From Kofleriaceae bacterium (GTDB lineage Bacteria > Myxococcota_A > Polyangia > Haliangiales > Haliangiaceae): a stretch of 64,000 nt of DNA. A program made the position numbers and the translations under genes. Numbering within the stretch: position 1 is the first letter of the stretch; every line of letters begins with the position of its first letter. The DNA is taken from the NCBI GenBank assembly GCA_020633495.1, contig JACKDR010000006.1, forward strand, positions 296,328 through 360,327. Direction: 5' to 3'. Under the pieces are notes generated by a model. It ran no database searches. It was not told the DNA's origin and saw nothing but the letters and a program-made list of their open reading frames with translations. Positions 35,483 through 50,836 of the stretch are shown here, piece by piece.

Positions 35483-36247
35483 TTACTCCGTCACCTTGGA
35501 GGGCTCCTCGACCGCGTGCTCGGCCGGGCCCAGGTCCTTGGCGGTGTCGACCACCGGGACCACCTCGGGCGCCCGCATGCCGAGCTCGACCTCGAGGTCC
35601 TTGAGGGCGTCCTCGGCCATCGCCTGCTCCATCCGCTCCTCGGCCTTGATCTCGGCGATGCCCTCGCTGGACATGTCCGAGGCCACCCGGGCCTTGCCGC
35701 GGTTGGCGTCGATCTTCCCCTGGATGATCTGCTCGAGCTGGCCGAAGTCGGTGGTGACGTCCATGTTGAACGTCGTCGACAGCTTGGCGATCTCGGCCTC
35801 GGCTTCGCTCATCTTGAGCTCGGCGTCGTACTTCTGGATGCGCTCGCGGACCTCGGCCAGCTTCTTGTTGGCGTGCTGGATCTTCTTGAGGTTGTTCTGG
35901 TAGGCCGCCTCGTGCATGGCCTGCTGTTCCTTGTTCTGCTCGAGCTGGGCCTTGGCCTTCTGGATCTCGAGCGCGAACTTGGCGGCGGTCTCGCGGTCGC
36001 CCACCTTGAGGTAGGCCTTGGCCTGCGCGGTCAGCTTGGCGACGTGGGTCTCGCCCTCCTTGACCTGCCGGTTCACGCGCTCGACCAGGCCGCGGTACTG
36101 CTCGAGGCCGCCGCGGCCCTCCTTGAGCTGCTCGACGGCCGTGTCGTACTCGTACTGCATCTGGGCGATCGGATCGGCTTCCCAGAAGAAGTTCGCCAGC
36201 TTGTTGAGCTGGGCGCGCATCGCACCGAAGAACTTCTTGAAGATCAT
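35483..36247 (-). CDS. PspA/IM30-family membrane-stress protein
   Basis: 254 aa, slightly longer than E. coli PspA (222). Begins IFKKFFGAMRAQLNKLANFF and is almost wholly coiled coil (EQYRGLVERVNRQVKEGETH, KYDAELKMSEAEAEIAKLST) as in PspA/Vipp1, ESCRT-III-like proteins that coat damaged inner membrane. The C-terminal 40 residues are acidic and Pro-containing. No PspF or PspBC genes are nearby. It heads an eight-gene operon with a typical promoter, starting 10 bases before the binding-protein gene. Probably binds the inner membrane and works with the AAA+ ATPase encoded downstream (inference). Confidence 0.88.
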   Translation of the reverse strand: MIFKKFFGAMRAQLNKLANFFWEADPIAQMQYEYDTAVEQLKEGRGGLEQYRGLVERVNRQVKEGETHVAKLTAQAKAYLKVGDRETAAKFALEIQKAKAQLEQNKEQQAMHEAAYQNNLKKIQHANKKLAEVRERIQKYDAELKMSEAEAEIAKLSTTFNMDVTTDFGQLEQIIQGKIDANRGKARVASDMSSEGIAEIKAEERMEQAMAEDALKDLEVELGMRAPEVVPVVDTAKDLGPAEHAVEEPSKVTE

Positions 36248-36331
36248 CTCTGCCTCCGTGTCCCGCGAGGTTCTGTGCCCCGATCGTGGAGGGCTCCAGC
36301 AGCCGACGCAGCCGATCCCCCGGGGACTCCG

Positions 36332-36360
36332 AATCTATCCGGGGTCCTGGCCACCCTCAA
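36332..36360 (-). promoter_or_regulatory. Sigma-70-like promoter of the PspA operon
   Basis: Minus strand TTGAGG (36355-36360), a 17-base spacer, then TAGATT (36332-36337). Leader of about 78 bases, with a GGAGG ribosome site just before the ATG. No sigma-54 (TGGCAC-TTGCA) element was found, in contrast to enterobacterial pspA. Confidence 0.5.
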
Positions 36361-36420
36361 GCCGCCGGCCCCCCGAACCGCCTGGCAAAGCTGAGGCGGC
36401 CCGTCGCGGGCACGCCGTGC

Positions 36421-37806
<1,386 letters not shown>

Positions 37807-37835
37807 GGCGGGCGCGATGCTACCATCCCGCGCGC

Positions 37836-38656
37836 TTGCGGAAGTCTGCGGCAGCCACCCTCGGTACGCTGGCCACCACGATCGGCCCGGCCGTGCTCCT
37901 CGTCGCGATCGCGATCTGGGAGATCGTGGCCACGGTGCGCGCGCCGGCGGAGGTTCCGGACGACCGCGCCTGGGACCGGGCGGCGGCCGCGGTGCGGTCC
38001 CAGCACCACCCCGGCGATCTGATCGTCTTCGCGCCGGGCTGGATCGACCCGGTGGGGCGGCTGCACCTCGGCGATCTGATCCCGCTGGAGATGGCGGGCC
38101 GGATGGACGGCGACGACTACGGCACGATCTGGGAGCTGTCGATCCGCGGCGCCCGGGCGCCGGAGACCGCGGGGCTGGCCCCGGCGTGGCAGGGCGGCTT
38201 CGGCGGGGTCACGGTGCGGCGGTTCGAGCGCGAGCCGGCCCACGTGGTCAGCGATCTGGTCGCGCTCGCCGGCGGCGCCGAGCTGCGCGGCGCCGGGTCG
38301 CGGCCGGCGGTGCAGCTGGCCGAGGTCGGGTTCGCGCCGCACCGGTGCGCGCAGGTGATCCCGGCGCCGGGCCAGGCGGTGACGCTCGACTTCGGGCGGA
38401 TCCCGCTGGGCACGCGGCTGGTCGCGTACGCCGGCCTGGCCGACGTCTTCACCCGGCGCGACGTCCGCGATCCGGGGCGCCTGGAGATCCGGATCGACGG
38501 CGAGGTGGTCGCCGACGCCCGGCTCGGCGTCGACGACGGCTGGGTGCGCATGGAGGCGGCGACGACGCCGGGCGAGCACGACGTCGAGGTCATCGCCGAG
38601 GCGGTGGGGCCGAAGGCGCGCGACCGGCGGATCTGCTTCGCGGCGGAGGCGCGGCG

Positions 38657-38660
<4 letters not shown>
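37836..38660 (+). CDS. Membrane-anchored periplasmic protein of unknown function
   Basis: 274 aa from a TTG at 37836. One N-terminal TM (IGPAVLLVAIAIWEIVATV), then a soluble periplasmic part (HPGDLIVFAPGWIDPVGRLH, GRIPLGTRLVAYAGLADVFT) with a beta-rich C-terminus. No family recognised. Its stop overlaps the start of the glycosyltransferase gene (ATGA), so it is likely an accessory protein for that enzyme. No ATG in frame is close, hence the TTG choice, which is uncertain. Confidence 0.7.
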
Positions 38661-40534
<1,874 letters not shown>

Positions 40535-40544
40535 CCTCGGCGCG

Positions 40545-40900
40545 ACTCCGCCGCGACCGCACCGCCGCGACCGCACCGGGGTTGGTTCTCCGCGGGGTTG
40601 CTCCGGCGGCTGCACCGGGGTTCGCGGCCCCGGAGCGACCGCACCGGGGTTAGTTTCCAGCGGCCCCCCGGAGCGACCGCACCGGAGCGACCGCACAGCG
40701 ACCGCACAGCGACCGCACCGGGCTTAGTTTTCCAGCGGCCCCGGAGCGACCGCCCCGGGGTTAGTTTCCAGGGCCGCACTGGACCGCGCGGAAGAGACCA
40801 CACCGGGGTTGGTTTCGCGGGGCCGCACTGGACCGCGCGGAAGAGACCACACCGGGGTTGGTTTCGCGGGGCCGAGACCGCACCGGGGTTGGGTTTCCAA
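40545..40900. repeat. REP-like degenerate repeat array upstream of the tyrosine transposase
   Basis: About nine copies of a CACCGGGGTT(A/G)GTTT core, usually after GAGCGACCG. A 49-base unit is exact at 40771-40819 and 40820-40868, with a partial third copy at 40869. A GCGACCGCAC decamer repeats at 40640-40720. The surrounding 539-base gap between 40535 and 41073 holds no other gene. Confidence 0.75.
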
Positions 40901-40968
40901 AGAACCCGACCGAGGCCGTCGGAGACGACGGTCGAATCTCGGACGGGCTGATCCGATGGGGACGGTGG

Positions 40969-41001
40969 CCGGACAGCGTGTCCGGTCCGCGGACGTCCGC
41001 G
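40969..41001. repeat. Two palindromes immediately upstream of the transposase
   Basis: A 7-bp stem with GCG loop, CCGGACA/TGTCCGG, at 40969-40985, and a 14-base perfect palindrome CGCGGACGTCCGCG at 40988-41001. These may be hairpin substrates or operators for the transposase gene at 41074. Confidence 0.6.
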
Positions 41002-41073
41002 ACCTGATTCCGGACAGAGGGCTCGAGGTTTCGCAGCCTTGTGGCGGCACGCGTCGTGCTGATGCGTTTGGCG

Positions 41074-41973
41074 ATGTCGTTGCCCCGCGAAGTCCTTCCT
41101 GGCCGCGTCCACATGCTCTCGCGCCGCTGCACGCAGCGGCAGTTCCTGCTGCGGCCTGACAAGGTGACCAACGAGACGTTCCTCTACTGCCTGGCCGAGG
41201 CGGCGAATCGGTACGACGTGCGTGTCGTGCTGCCGGTGGCGATGTCGAACCACCACCACACGGTCGTGTACGACGGCGAGGGGCGCGTCATCGAGTTCAT
41301 GGAGCACTTCCACAAGATGCTGGCGAAGGCGCAGAACGCGCACCGCGGCCGCGGGGAGAACCTGTGGTCCAGCGAACCGCCGAGCCTGGTGCAGCTCGTC
41401 GGCGTCGACGACCTGCTCGAGAAGCTGGTGTACGTCGCGACCAATCCGGTGAAGGCCGGGCTGGTGGACCGGGCGCATCACTGGCCGGGGGTGCAGGGGC
41501 TCGACGCGCTGCTCAACCGGCGGACGATCGTGGTGCGGCGCCCGAAGCAGTTCTTCCGCGCCGGCGGGTCGATGCCGGAGGAGGTCACGCTCGAGCTCGG
41601 CCTGCCGCCGGGCATCGAGGACGTCGACGCGTTTCTGAACGCGTTGCGCGAGCGGGTGGCGGCCGAGGAGGAGCAGCTGGCCGCGGAGCGCCGGCGCGCG
41701 GGGCGCGGCGTGCTCGGGCGTCGCGGCGTGCTGCAGCAGGACTGGCGGAGCTGTCCGACGAGCCGCGAGCCGCGGCGCGGGTTGCAGCCGCGTGTGGCCG
41801 CGCGCAGCGTGTGGGCGCGCATCGAGGCGCTGCAGCGCAACCGCGCGTTCATCGACGCGTACCGCGCGGCGAGGGCGGCGTGGCTGGCGGGCCTGGACGC
41901 GGTGTTCCCGCCCGGGACGTACTGGCTACGCCGCTTCGCCAGCGTCGTCGTCGCCGAGCCTCCGCGACCCTAG
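41074..41973 (+). CDS. REP-associated tyrosine transposase (RAYT, Y1 family)
   Basis: About 299 aa from ATG 41074 (ATG 41062 and GTG 41041 also possible). Start MSLPREVLPGRVHMLSRRCT fits the family. HUH-type motif in AMSNHHHTVVYD, and the tyrosine-containing LVYVATNPVKAGLV, the counterpart of YxxxNPVxAGLV. The enzyme cuts single-stranded DNA at hairpin-flanked sites. After residue 150 comes a C-terminal region of about 130 residues (ERVAAEEEQLAAERRRAGRG) not seen in short RAYTs. Flanked by a REP-like array before and a hairpin after. Probably a domesticated transposase rather than a mobile IS. Confidence 0.88.
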   Translation: MSLPREVLPGRVHMLSRRCTQRQFLLRPDKVTNETFLYCLAEAANRYDVRVVLPVAMSNHHHTVVYDGEGRVIEFMEHFHKMLAKAQNAHRGRGENLWSSEPPSLVQLVGVDDLLEKLVYVATNPVKAGLVDRAHHWPGVQGLDALLNRRTIVVRRPKQFFRAGGSMPEEVTLELGLPPGIEDVDAFLNALRERVAAEEEQLAAERRRAGRGVLGRRGVLQQDWRSCPTSREPRRGLQPRVAARSVWARIEALQRNRAFIDAYRAARAAWLAGLDAVFPPGTYWLRRFASVVVAEPPRP

Positions 41974-41993
41974 CCTCGGTCGGCTCGGCACTC

Positions 41994-42016
41994 GCGCGCG
42001 CCCGATGGGCGCGCGC
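41994..42016 (+). terminator. Strong hairpin after the transposase
   Basis: Perfect 10-bp stem GCGCGCGCCC / GGGCGCGCGC with loop GAT, 21 bases after the stop. No T-run. It may be a terminator or a REP-type hairpin. Confidence 0.6.
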
Positions 42017-42123
42017 CGTCGCGGCGTGGCGAAGCCTGGCGCGAAGCGGTGCAACTCGGCGTGAGCTCAGCCTGCAGTCGCGCCCCGAGCCAGCCGCAAT
42101 GACCCATCCGCTGCGACGCAACC

Positions 42124-42152
42124 CCGGACCGGTCTCTACGACCTCGGTCCGG
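42124..42152 (-). terminator. Hairpin after the minus-strand glycosyltransferase
   Basis: Inverted repeat CCGGACCG (42124-42131) and CGGTCCGG (42145-42152) with a 13-base loop, a few bases beyond the stop at 42156. No T-run is seen, so it is a possible terminator only. Confidence 0.5.
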
Positions 42153-42155
42153 TCC

Positions 42156-44221
42156 TTACGGCGCCGCCGTCCTCGCCGCGGTCGCCGGGGTCTCCTCCCA
42201 GATCTCGTCGATCAGCAGGTGTCCGAAGCCGCCGATCGCGGCGTCGATCACCCGGATCCGCGCCACCTTGCCGACGAGATCGTGGGTGTCGATCGTCACG
42301 TCGCGCAGGCGCTCGGCGGACGGGGTTGGTGCGTTGACCCACCGCACGGCGGCGCCGTCGACGACGAGCTCGACGCGCAGGGTCTGCTGGTTGCCGCCGC
42401 CGCCGAGGCGCAGCCGGAGCTGCGGCGCCTGGATCGTCCAGGCCGGCGACGTCAGCGTCCCGGTGGCGGCGTCGCCGCCGTGGTAGCTGTCGGCGCAGAA
42501 TCGCCCGCCGATCCGGTAGATCGCGCCCTGCGCCGGGATCGGGCCCTGGCGCGGCAGCTCGCGCTCCACCGGCGCCTTGCCCCACGCGGTGCCCTCGGTG
42601 GTCCAGCCGTCGAAGGTGCCGTCCTCGAAGTCGAACAGCACCCGCGCGCCCGGCGGCGGCACCACGGGCCCGACGGGGACCCAGACCGCGTCGGGGCGGA
42701 TCCGCGCGCCGCTGACCGTGCGCGGCGCCTCGCCGGCGAGCCGGTCGTCGCGGCGGTATCCCGGCAACCCCGGTGTGGTCTGGGCGGCGTCGACGAACAC
42801 CGCCGTGAACCGGCGTTCACGAAGCGCCTGGTCGAGCCCGAGGATCGTCCGGTGCTGGCGCCAGGTCACGTCCTTGATGCCCATCTGGTGGACGTACATC
42901 CGCTTGCCCGCGAGGTGGGCGTACCACGGGTGCGCGGGCACCCAGACCTCCCCCGGGGTTGCTGCGATGTGCGCGATCAGGGCGTCGCCGGCGAGCTTGT
43001 CGGCCTCGGTCGGCACCCACGGCCGCGGCGACCACCAGGCGCCGAGCAGCTGGAGCCCCATCAGCACGGTCAGGGTCGCGCCCGCCAGCTCGGCGAGCAG
43101 CGCGCGCCGCTGGCGGTCGGGCAAGAGCAGCTGCAGGCACGCGATCACGGTCGGCACGGCAACCCCGGCGGCGATCCCGCCGTGCAGCATCGCCGGCATG
43201 TACGCGTTGCGCTCGGCGAACTCGGTGGCGAAGCCGAGCATGCCGACCACGGTCGAGACCGCGAACACGAACACCCAGATCAGGAACGTCCGCGCCGCCG
43301 CCGGCAGCTCGCGTCGCACCGCCGCGGTGGCCGCGACCGCCACCAGGCCGACCGCGATCGCCGCGGTCATCGCCGGGAACTTGCCGAGGATCTCCCACAG
43401 CGCCATCCAGAAGCGGTCCCGGTTGAAGTCGTGGGCCTGGTGGACCTCGAACACGTAGGTCCAGAACCACCGCCCGGTCGCCACCTGCAGCAGCGCCGTG
43501 CCGCCCAGGCCGATCGCCCCGGTGACCGCGACGTAGATCGGCGCCCGGCGCCAGTTGGTGACCAGCACGATCACCCCGCCGGCGCCGACGAACAGGATGC
43601 CGGTCTGCTTGCAGAAGAACGCCAGCCCCAGCACCGCCGCGGCCGCCGCGGTGCGGGCCTGGCCGCGCCAGCCGGTGCCGAGCCGCGCCTTGTGGTGCGC
43701 CATCGTCAGCCCCGCGGTGACCATCCACAGGAACAGCGTGTCGCAGCGGACCAGATCGAACCAGCCCTTGGTCCACGGGTAGGTCGCCGCGAACGTGCCG
43801 AGCGCGATCAGCCCGCCGGTCAGCGCCGCCGCCCGCACCGCGCGGCCGCTGTCGCGCGACGCCCGCGTCATCACCGAGAAGACCACGACCGCGATGCCGA
43901 ACATCGACACGATCGAGACCGCGCGGCCGAGCTGGTACGACAGCCCGAAGATCGAGCCCAGGATCGCCAGCGCGCCCGGGTACAGCGGCGTGTACAGGTA
44001 CGGGATGAAGTCGACCGACGGCGGCCCGTAGATGCCCTGACCGTCGGCGATGCGCTGGGCGTGCTGCAGCATGCCGCCCTCCATCCACTCGAGGTCGTAC
44101 GGGTAGCCGAAGCGCTGGCCGACCGTCGCCGCCAGCAGGATCAGCTGCGCGATCGCCGGCGCCGCCAGCACCGCCCACGCGATCCACGGCGCCCACCGCC
44201 GCAGCCGGGACGGCTCGTCGA

Positions 44222-44225
<4 letters not shown>
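42156..44225 (-). CDS. Membrane glycosyltransferase-like protein with C-terminal levanase-type beta-sandwich
   Basis: 689 aa from GTG 44225 overlapping the upstream stop. Residues 1-400 have about ten TM helices; the first loop is YDLEWMEGGMLQHAQRIADG, with acidic residues as in GT-C enzymes. Residues 400-530 hold a soluble module (EVWVPAHPWYAHLAGKRMYV). The last 160 residues (LFDFEDGTFDGWTTEG, RIGGRFCADSYHGGDAATGT, LTSPAWTIQAPQLRLRLGGG, FGHLLIDEIWEE) look like the beta-sandwich at the C-terminus of GH32 levanases. The combination suggests a sugar transferase carrying its own carbohydrate-binding domain outside the cell membrane. Confidence 0.8.
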
Positions 44226-46918
<2,693 letters not shown>

Positions 46919-46951
46919 GGAATGCCAAGCCTATGGCATATCTTCGGCGCG

Positions 46952-48649
46952 ATGTCTCCCACCGCCCGACGGCTGCTTTGGCGCTGGGCCCCCCTGGTCC
47001 CGATCGCGGCGGTGCTGGTGTGGCACTCGCTGCAGTTCGACTTCGTCACCGACGACGCCTACATCTCGTTCGTCTACTCGCGGAACCTCGCCGAGCACGG
47101 CCAGCTGGCCTTCAACCTCGGCCACCCCGTCGAGGGCTACACCAACTTCCTGTGGACCGTGATCCTGGCCGGCGGCATGGTCCTGGGCGTCCCGCCCGAG
47201 ATCGCGTCCCGGGTCCTGGGCACCGGGTTCGGGGTCGCGACCCTGGTGGTCGTCTTCCGCCTGACCGAGCGCCTGGTCGATCCCGCGGCCAGCCGCCCCG
47301 GCGCCGAGCCCCGGTGCCCCGCGTGCGGCTGGGCGTACCTGCCGCCGGCGCTGCTGGCGTGCTCGTCGGGGTTCGCGTGCTGGTCGTCGGGCGGCCTCGA
47401 GACCCAGCTGTTCACGTTCCTGGTCGCGTTCGCGATCGACGGCTACGTCGCCGCCGACCAGCCCGGCGGCGAGCGCCGGCTGCCCCGGGTCGGCGTCGCC
47501 CTGGCGCTGGCCGCGATGACCCGCCCCGAGGGCCTGCTGATCACCGCGCTGATCGTCGCGCACCGCCTGGGGCTGAACATGGCGCGCGACCGGCGCTGGC
47601 TGCCGCGCGCGGTCGACTGGCTGACCCTCGGCAGCTTCCTGACCCTGTGGGCGCCGTGGTTCGCGTGGCGCTGGGCCTACTACGGCTGGCCGTTCCCCAA
47701 CACCTACTACGTCAAGGCCGCGGGCCACACCACGGCCAGGTACGACCACGAGCTGCACCAGGCCGGCCTCTACTACGTCGAGCAGTGGCTGCGGCAGACG
47801 CGCCTCCTGTGGGCGTCCCCGGTGGCGGTGCTGGGGTTGCTGTGGGCGCGGCCCCGGCAGCCCCGGTTCGCGTTCACCAGCCTCGCCGCGCTGATCCTGC
47901 CGGTCTACCTGGCCTACGTCGTCTCCGTCGGCGGCGACTTCATGGGCCTGCACCGCTTCATCATGCCGCTGTTCGTGCTCGCCGCGATCGCGGTGGTGCT
48001 CGGCCTCGAGCGCCTGGCGTCGCTGCTGCACCCGGCGCAGCTGCGGCCGTTCGCCGCCGCGACCGTGGCGGCGATCGTCCTGGGCCTGTTCGCCTGGACC
48101 CAGGCGCGGCTGACCCACGCCAGCCTGCACCCGGCGCCCGGCAAGTTCGCCGATCACGGCATCGACACCCCGGCGTACCTGATCGCGTACACCGAGAACC
48201 GCGCCGCGATCGGGCGCGCCATGGCCGGCTGCTTCACCGACGACGACTTCTCGATCGTCGGCGGCGCCGGGGCCCAGCCGTACCTGGGCCACATGCGCGG
48301 CATCGACGTCTTCGGCCTGGTGTCCGAGCGCATCGCCCACGAGGTCGCGCCCGGCCGGCCGCGCCCTGGCCACAACAAGTGGGGACCGGATCCGCTGCTC
48401 GCCGAGCACGACCCCGACTTCGTCTTCCACTGCTACGCGATCCACTCGAAGCCGACGATCGCGCCGCTGGGCTGCGGCGCGTTCTGGCGGGCCCCGGCGC
48501 GCGGCTTCGAGCAGCGCACGATCGAGGTCCCCGGTCTGGTCGGCGAGCGCGAGGGCCGCGACGACGACGGCGGCCCCGGGCCGGCCAAGTACTACACGTT
48601 CCTGGTCAAGCGCGACCGCGCCTTCGCGTGCCCCGGGCTGGTCCCGTGA
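46952..48649 (+). CDS. Polytopic glycosyltransferase-like protein (AftB-like)
   Basis: 565 aa from ATG 46952; ATG 46922 lies only 4 bases from the divergent start and is less likely. About ten TM helices. The first loop has FVTDDAYISFVYSRNLAEHG and GHPVEGYTNFLW, which matches a family including actinobacterial arabinofuranosyltransferase AftB-like and ZomB-like proteins; DD is the likely acidic site. Two Cys pairs (PRCPACGWAYL) are unusual. C-terminal periplasmic part has FSIVGGAGAQPYLGHMRGID. Substrate unknown. Stop overlaps the next start (GTGA). Confidence 0.82.
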   Translation: MSPTARRLLWRWAPLVPIAAVLVWHSLQFDFVTDDAYISFVYSRNLAEHGQLAFNLGHPVEGYTNFLWTVILAGGMVLGVPPEIASRVLGTGFGVATLVVVFRLTERLVDPAASRPGAEPRCPACGWAYLPPALLACSSGFACWSSGGLETQLFTFLVAFAIDGYVAADQPGGERRLPRVGVALALAAMTRPEGLLITALIVAHRLGLNMARDRRWLPRAVDWLTLGSFLTLWAPWFAWRWAYYGWPFPNTYYVKAAGHTTARYDHELHQAGLYYVEQWLRQTRLLWASPVAVLGLLWARPRQPRFAFTSLAALILPVYLAYVVSVGGDFMGLHRFIMPLFVLAAIAVVLGLERLASLLHPAQLRPFAAATVAAIVLGLFAWTQARLTHASLHPAPGKFADHGIDTPAYLIAYTENRAAIGRAMAGCFTDDDFSIVGGAGAQPYLGHMRGIDVFGLVSERIAHEVAPGRPRPGHNKWGPDPLLAEHDPDFVFHCYAIHSKPTIAPLGCGAFWRAPARGFEQRTIEVPGLVGEREGRDDDGGPGPAKYYTFLVKRDRAFACPGLVP

Positions 48650-50814
48650 GCTGGCGGCGCCGGGCGATCGCGCTGGCGGTGGCGATCGCGGCGGCGGCGG
48701 GCCTGCTCGGGCTGCGCGCCGCGCTGCACGAGACCCCGTGGCAGCGGCTGCACGCCGAGGGCGGCGGCCGCTACACCGGCTCGATCTACCTGCCGCGCGC
48801 CGGGCGCTACGTCTTCGGCTGCCAGTGCGCGCGGCCGGTCAAGCTCACCGTCGGCGACCACGCGCTGACCCTGCGCCAGGGCCCGACCGCGTCGGTCGGC
48901 ACGTCGATCGATCTCGACGCCGGGGTCGCGGCGCTGACCGTCGAGGCGCCGGCGGGCGCGCGCCTTCTGTGGCACCCGCCCGGGCGGCGCGGCGATCTCG
49001 AGTACCTGCCGGCGTCGTCGCTGTCGCCGGCGCCGCCGGCGCGCGCCGGCTTCACGTGGCCGGGCGCGGCGCCGCTCGACGGCCTGGTCGCGATCGGCCT
49101 GGGCCTGATCGCCCTGGCGCTGGCGGCGTGGTGGTGGTGGCCGCGGCTGCGCGCGGCGTGGCGCGCCCACCGCCGCGTGATCGTCGCGGCCGCGGCGGTG
49201 GCCGCGGTCGCGCTGGCGGTGCGGCTCGTCGATCTCGGCGGCGCGGGGCAGACCTGGGACGAGGACGTCAACTGGAGCGGCGGCCGCAACTACGTCGAGA
49301 ACGTGGTCGGCCTCGACTTCCGCCAGGCGTCGTGGGTGTGGAACTACGAGCACCCGCCGGTCATGAAGTACCTCGCCGGCGTCGGCGCCCAGTTCGCCGA
49401 CGGCTACGGGCCGGCGCGCGCGATCTCGGCGCTGTGCATGAGCCTGGGCTGCGCGCTGCTGGTGCCGATCGGCCGGCGCCTGTGGTGCCTGCGCGCCGGC
49501 GTGATCGCCGGCGTGATCGCGGCGCTGACCCCGCACCTGATCGCGCACGGCAAGGTCGTCGGTCACGAGGCGCCGACCGTGCTGTGGTGGACGCTGGCCC
49601 TGTGGCTGTGCCTGGGCGCGTTCGACGGCCTCGGCGGCCCGGCGCGGGCGCGGGCGCGGGCCGACGCCGCGCCCGACGGTGACGCCGCGCCCGACGGCGA
49701 CGCCTGGCCCGACGGCGACGCCGCGCCCGACGGCGACGCGGCGCCCGACCGCGACGCCGCGCCCGCGGCCCGCGATCTGCGCGCCGACACCCGCGTCCTG
49801 GCCCGCCGCCTGGTCGGCATCGGCGTCGTCCTCGGCCTGGCGGTGTTCTCGCGGTTCGTCAGCGCGCTGCTGGCGCCGCTGATCGGCGTCACGCTGCTGA
49901 TCCTGGCGCCGGCGCGGCTGCGCGTGCGCACGATCGTCCTCGGCCTGACCATCCTGCCGGTGGTCGCGCTCGCCACCGGCTTCCTCTTGTGGCCCCGGCT
50001 GTGGGTCGATCCCGCCGGCCACATGAGCGAGGCGTGGGCGCGGCTATCCAAGGCGCACTCCGCCGAGCCGTTCCTCGGGAAGGTCACGACCAGCCCGCCA
50101 CGCTGGTACTTCCTGGCCTACCTGGGCGCGACCGCGCCGCTCGGCGTCCTCGTGACCGTCGCGGCGTTCGTGGCGCGCGCGGCGTGGCGGCGCGGCCGCG
50201 AGTGGCGGGCCACCGCGATCGCGCTGGCGCTGTTCGTGATCCCGCTGGGCGTCGCGTTCTCGCCGGTGCGCCAGGACGGCGTCCGCTACGTCATGCCGTC
50301 GGTGGTGGCGCTGGCCCTGATGGGTGGCGCCGGCGTCGACGCCCTGATCGGCGCCGCGACCCGGGGGCCCCTGGCGCGCCGGCCCCGCGTCGCGCTCGGC
50401 GCGATCGGCGGCGCGCTCGCGCTGTACCTGGCGATCACCGCGGCGCGCGTCCACCCGTACTACCTGGACTACTACGGCGAGCAGGTCGGCGGCCCCGCCG
50501 GCGTCGCCCGCCGCCACGCCTTCGAGCTGGGCTGGTGGGGCGAAGGCGTCGACGCCGCGGTCGCCTACGTCGACGCCCACGCCGCGCCCGGCGACGCGGT
50601 GTTCCGCGACTGCATCGAGGCCGTGCACCTGGCGTGGTGGCGCGGCGACCTGTGGGCGCACCTGGCGCGCCGCCCCGACCAGGCCGCGTGGATCGTCGTC
50701 CAGCCGGCGCTGCGCGCCTGTCCGGTGCCGCGCGACGCCACCCTGGTGCACACCGTCGAGGCCCTGGGCGGCCCGCTGGTGCGCGTCTACCACCGCGACG
50801 TCGTGGCGCCGTAG
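48646..50814 (+). CDS. Polytopic PMT-type glycosyltransferase with DAAPDG repeat loop
   Basis: 722 aa from GTG 48646. A first TM, then a periplasmic beta domain (GGRYTGSIYLPRAGRYVFG), then about ten more TM helices. The catalytic loop is AGQTWDEDVNWSGGRNYVEN followed by NYEHPPVMKYLAGV, the DE and HPP signature also seen in the enzyme at 38657. A loop holds five DAAPDG repeats (18-base units). The C-terminal part contains GEAVDAAVAY-like segments and WIVVQPALRACPVP. Probably works with the preceding gene in the same cell-surface glycan pathway. Confidence 0.83.
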   Translation: MSWRRRAIALAVAIAAAAGLLGLRAALHETPWQRLHAEGGGRYTGSIYLPRAGRYVFGCQCARPVKLTVGDHALTLRQGPTASVGTSIDLDAGVAALTVEAPAGARLLWHPPGRRGDLEYLPASSLSPAPPARAGFTWPGAAPLDGLVAIGLGLIALALAAWWWWPRLRAAWRAHRRVIVAAAAVAAVALAVRLVDLGGAGQTWDEDVNWSGGRNYVENVVGLDFRQASWVWNYEHPPVMKYLAGVGAQFADGYGPARAISALCMSLGCALLVPIGRRLWCLRAGVIAGVIAALTPHLIAHGKVVGHEAPTVLWWTLALWLCLGAFDGLGGPARARARADAAPDGDAAPDGDAWPDGDAAPDGDAAPDRDAAPAARDLRADTRVLARRLVGIGVVLGLAVFSRFVSALLAPLIGVTLLILAPARLRVRTIVLGLTILPVVALATGFLLWPRLWVDPAGHMSEAWARLSKAHSAEPFLGKVTTSPPRWYFLAYLGATAPLGVLVTVAAFVARAAWRRGREWRATAIALALFVIPLGVAFSPVRQDGVRYVMPSVVALALMGGAGVDALIGAATRGPLARRPRVALGAIGGALALYLAITAARVHPYYLDYYGEQVGGPAGVARRHAFELGWWGEGVDAAVAYVDAHAAPGDAVFRDCIEAVHLAWWRGDLWAHLARRPDQAAWIVVQPALRACPVPRDATLVHTVEALGGPLVRVYHRDVVAP
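49663..49767 (+). repeat. 18-bp tandem repeat coding for DAAPDG
   Basis: Five full copies plus a partial copy of GACGCCGCGCCCGACGGC, in frame inside the glycosyltransferase gene. Copies differ at one to three bases. Copy number can change without a frameshift. Confidence 0.85.
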
Positions 50815-50836
50815 CGAGCGAGCCGAGCGGACCGGG

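Noticed and set aside
35483..36247. Classical pspABC/pspF phage-shock operon
   Set aside because: No PspB, PspC or PspF genes and no sigma-54 promoter were seen beside the PspA-like gene.
40771..40900. Possible CRISPR array at the 49-bp repeats
   Set aside because: Only two exact copies, no spacers, and they are part of a degenerate REP-like series.
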